A DNA stretch of 26,130 bases from CALNYX01 sp942490925 (lineage in GTDB: Bacteria > Chlamydiota > Chlamydiia > Chlamydiales > JAAKFR01), in the NCBI GenBank assembly GCA_942490925.1, contig CALNYX010000011.1, positions 1 to 26,130 on the forward strand. The letters run 5' to 3'. Below are positions 24,742-26,130 of the stretch, in pieces. The number at the start of each line of letters is the position of its first letter. The stretch's first letter is position 1. The notes beneath the pieces are model-generated. The model was not told the origin of the DNA and did not search any database. It saw nothing but the letters and a program-made list of their open reading frames with translations. Position numbers and translations under genes: made by a program.

Positions 24742-24951
24742 TTAGTATGAGTTTGCTTGCTGAGTTTCGAGTTCGAGAGGAACTACGCTACATGATTCAA
24801 TGTATTTTTCGAGGTCGGGCTGTTTATAGCCAACACGGCGACCTACTTTGAAATAGCGTGGCCCTTTGCCTATGCATCGCCATACTTCAAGTGTGCCGGA
24901 CGAGAGGCCGAGAATTTGTGCTGCTTCTTTTGTGCTTAATAATTTTTCCAT
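24742..24951 (-). CDS. alpA: AlpA-type helix-turn-helix regulator / excisionase
   Basis: The protein has 69 residues, MerR-like winged-helix type: STKEAAQILGLSSGTLEVWRCIGKGPRYFKVGRRVGY is the AlpA/excisionase pattern. AAGGAG lies nine bases before the ATG. It is the first gene of the alpA-primase-like-DUF3987 operon, 11 bp before the next gene. Such proteins regulate island integrase genes or act as excisionases. A -10-like TAAAAT on the minus strand at 24984-24979 could be its promoter, without a convincing -35. The GGGGA arrays at the element ends are possible targets for this or the integrase. Confidence 0.88.
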   Translation of the reverse strand: MEKLLSTKEAAQILGLSSGTLEVWRCIGKGPRYFKVGRRVGYKQPDLEKYIESCSVVPLELETQQANSY

Positions 24952-25046
24952 GAGTAAGAGCTCCTTTTAGTTTTTCTAATTTTACTGCATGGAATTAAAG
25001 CAGGTTTGAGCGAGTTATGGCAGTAGGGGGAAACGTAGAAACGTAA

Positions 25047-25093
25047 AAAAACGCCAAAAAACAACATTGTAACAGATGTGTTTTGGCGTTTTT
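25047..25093. terminator. Terminator between the membrane-protein gene and alpA
   Basis: AAAAACGCCAAAA (25047-25059) pairs with TTTTGGCGTTTTT (25081-25093) as a 13-bp perfect stem with a 21-nt loop and T-runs on both strands. It ends transcription of the upstream minus-strand gene and isolates alpA. Confidence 0.75.
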
Positions 25094-25176
25094 ATTTTTT
25101 AATATCAGGTTCTTGTAGAGGTTGCTTTAAAAGGGGGCAACATAGAGAAGAAAAAAATAGTGTCTTTTTTTCGTGG

Positions 25177-26004
25177 CTATTTGGGCATATTTTTTTGAGC
25201 TCGAAAAGATTCAGGAAGGGTGGGGAACCATTCTTCAACAACAAAGCTTGTGGCTAGACCATAGCTGTTTCCATTTGGGATACGTTTTTCTCTTCGGTAA
25301 TTTTCAACGAGTTCAACTAATTCTTCTTCTGAGAAAGGTTTTAATGGTGTTGGCTTTTCAAGCATGTAAGTGAGCATTATGTCAGTAAGATAGATAGGCC
25401 ATTTTCTATACGAATCTGCTTTCTTTTCAAGCTTACTGTTTTTTGTGGAAGATGTTTTAGGGGCTGGGGTGGTCATTGGGACGAAAAAAGAGCATGCATT
25501 TTCAATTTGTGAAATTTCATCAGTGTCGAAGAAGTATGAATTATTATTTATAACTTTGCGGAGGTTAGCAGCGATGTCACCAGACGAATATATATGAGAA
25601 ACCTGTAATAATCGTTTTTTGGTGTTGGTTTTATATATCGACGGCTGCGTTGCAAGTAATATCAAGCACAACTCATCTTCTTGGAACTGATTCCAGCGCT
25701 TTTTTAAATCAAGAGTGAAAAGGAAATTACTGGGAGGGTTTTTAGCGTATTTATGATTGAGGGATTTGAGATGGATGAATACAAAGCTTAAAAGAGCGGT
25801 ACAACCTGCAATGAGTAGGATAAGGATTACGATAAGTTTAATCTGTGCTGCCCTGCTTACAAATATCGAGGTATACAAATCTGTGGTCACGAAAAATGAA
25901 AATGCAATAAAACCAAAAGCCAGTAGTGCTGCATTTAGCTCAGGCTTTCGATATTGAGAGATTTTGTCGAGATTCAAGTTGAGGCGCGAGGTAGGTGTTG
26001 TCAT
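25177..26004 (-). CDS. Unrecognised two-TM membrane protein at the element end
   Basis: The protein has 275 residues from the ATG at 26004, which has GGAAGG upstream; an earlier in-frame ATG at 26034 lacks one. Two hydrophobic helices lie near the N-terminus (AALLAFGFIAFSFFVTTDLY and IKLIVILILLIAGCTALLSF). About 190 residues of presumably cytoplasmic, charged sequence follow, including a Lys/Ser linker (SSTKNSKLEKKADSYRK) and a terminal segment with FSEEELVELVENYRRE. I recognise no domain. It is monocistronic, closed by its own terminator, and starts about 75 bases inside the right repeat array. In a circularised element it would sit divergent to the integrase. Its role is unknown; a link to excision, exclusion or defence would be speculation. 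Confidence 0.7.
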   Translation of the reverse strand: MTTPTSRLNLNLDKISQYRKPELNAALLAFGFIAFSFFVTTDLYTSIFVSRAAQIKLIVILILLIAGCTALLSFVFIHLKSLNHKYAKNPPSNFLFTLDLKKRWNQFQEDELCLILLATQPSIYKTNTKKRLLQVSHIYSSGDIAANLRKVINNNSYFFDTDEISQIENACSFFVPMTTPAPKTSSTKNSKLEKKADSYRKWPIYLTDIMLTYMLEKPTPLKPFSEEELVELVENYRREKRIPNGNSYGLATSFVVEEWFPTLPESFRAQKNMPK

Positions 26005-26077
26005 AGTATTCCTTCCGTATGTCTTGAAGTTCAAGCAGTTGGAAGACGTTATAACTTTTTTCTACTTTTTTAAAGTT

Positions 26078-26128
26078 TATGGGGAAGAGTGTGGGGAGTG
26101 AGTGTGGGGAACGAAAAAAGGCACTCAC
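26078..26128 (+). repeat. Right-end TRTGGGGA repeats and inverted repeat, putative arm sites
   Basis: TATGGGGAAG (26078-26087), TGTGGGGAGT (26090-26099) and TGTGGGGAAC (26103-26112) match the left-end sites in sequence and orientation, and the first two have the same 12-bp period. An inverted repeat GTGAGTG (26098-26104) / CACTCAC (26122-26128) overlaps the last copies. The attachment core is probably close by, at or beyond the window edge. Confidence 0.5.
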
Positions 26129-26130
26129 GT

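Larger units (their letters stand above)
1..26130. mobile_element. Integrative mobilizable element (defence island), probably near complete
   Basis: A tyrosine integrase lies at the left end. An AlpA-type regulator, primase-like genes, oriT-like repeats and ColE1-type mobCABD lie at the right, with defence cargo between. There is no type IV secretion gene, so the element would be mobilizable rather than self-transmissible. Related GGGGA-rich repeat arrays occur in the same orientation at both ends (104-181 and 26078-26112), consistent with arm-type integrase sites of attL and attR. No tRNA gene or direct core repeat is visible inside the window, so the exact borders are not resolved and may lie just outside it. 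Confidence 0.75.

Noticed and set aside
1..26130. tRNA or rRNA genes
   Set aside because: No tRNA cloverleaf with a TTCGA arm and CCA-type end, and no rRNA sequence, was seen on either strand, including at the window edges.

Overview
The window looks like most or all of an integrative mobilizable element (IME, a genomic island) from a Gram-negative bacterium. By eye the G+C content is moderate. The gene style recalls islands of sulfate-reducing Desulfovibrio-type bacteria, but no ribosomal or housekeeping gene is present, so this assignment is a low-confidence inference.

Layout. A tyrosine integrase (189-1295, +) sits at the left end. Cargo block 1 (1700-3962, +) is an unrecognised 500-residue protein with a LysM-like segment and a glycine-rich hydrophobic C-terminus, followed by two paralogous small membrane proteins; it reads like a toxin with duplicated immunity genes. 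Cargo block 2 is a type I restriction-modification locus: hsdM, hsdS, hsdR and a YgjP-type metallopeptidase on + (5116-11960), with a divergent GIY-YIG/DUF4357 protein (4040-4906, -). Cargo block 3 (12263-20342, +) is a complete type I Zorya anti-phage operon, zorA-zorB-zorC-zorD, tightly coupled at its last three genes.

The mobility block is on - and converges with zorD across a strong bidirectional terminator at 20411-20447. It holds a small Cys/His-rich protein, mobC-mobA with mobB and mobD nested inside mobA in another frame (ColE1-type), an oriT-like set of inverted repeats (22552-22645), a DUF3987 primase/helicase-like protein, a degenerate primase-polymerase-fold protein and an AlpA-type regulator. 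A two-TM protein of unknown function (25177-26004, -) closes the right end.

How it fits together. Copies of TRTGGGGAAT, two of them spaced exactly 12 bp apart at each end, lie at 104-181 and 26078-26112. They look like integrase arm-type sites flanking an attachment core at or just beyond the window edges. In a circular form the divergent integrase and AlpA-side genes would be neighbours, as expected of an IME. MobCABD plus oriT would allow transfer by a helper conjugation system, while restriction-modification, Zorya and the toxin-like cassette are the cargo that benefits the host. I recognise Zorya and type I RM as known systems. The least explained parts are the 1700-3962 cassette with its attenuator-like leader, the 87-residue repeats of the ZorA tail, the inactive-looking primase and the end-proximal membrane protein.
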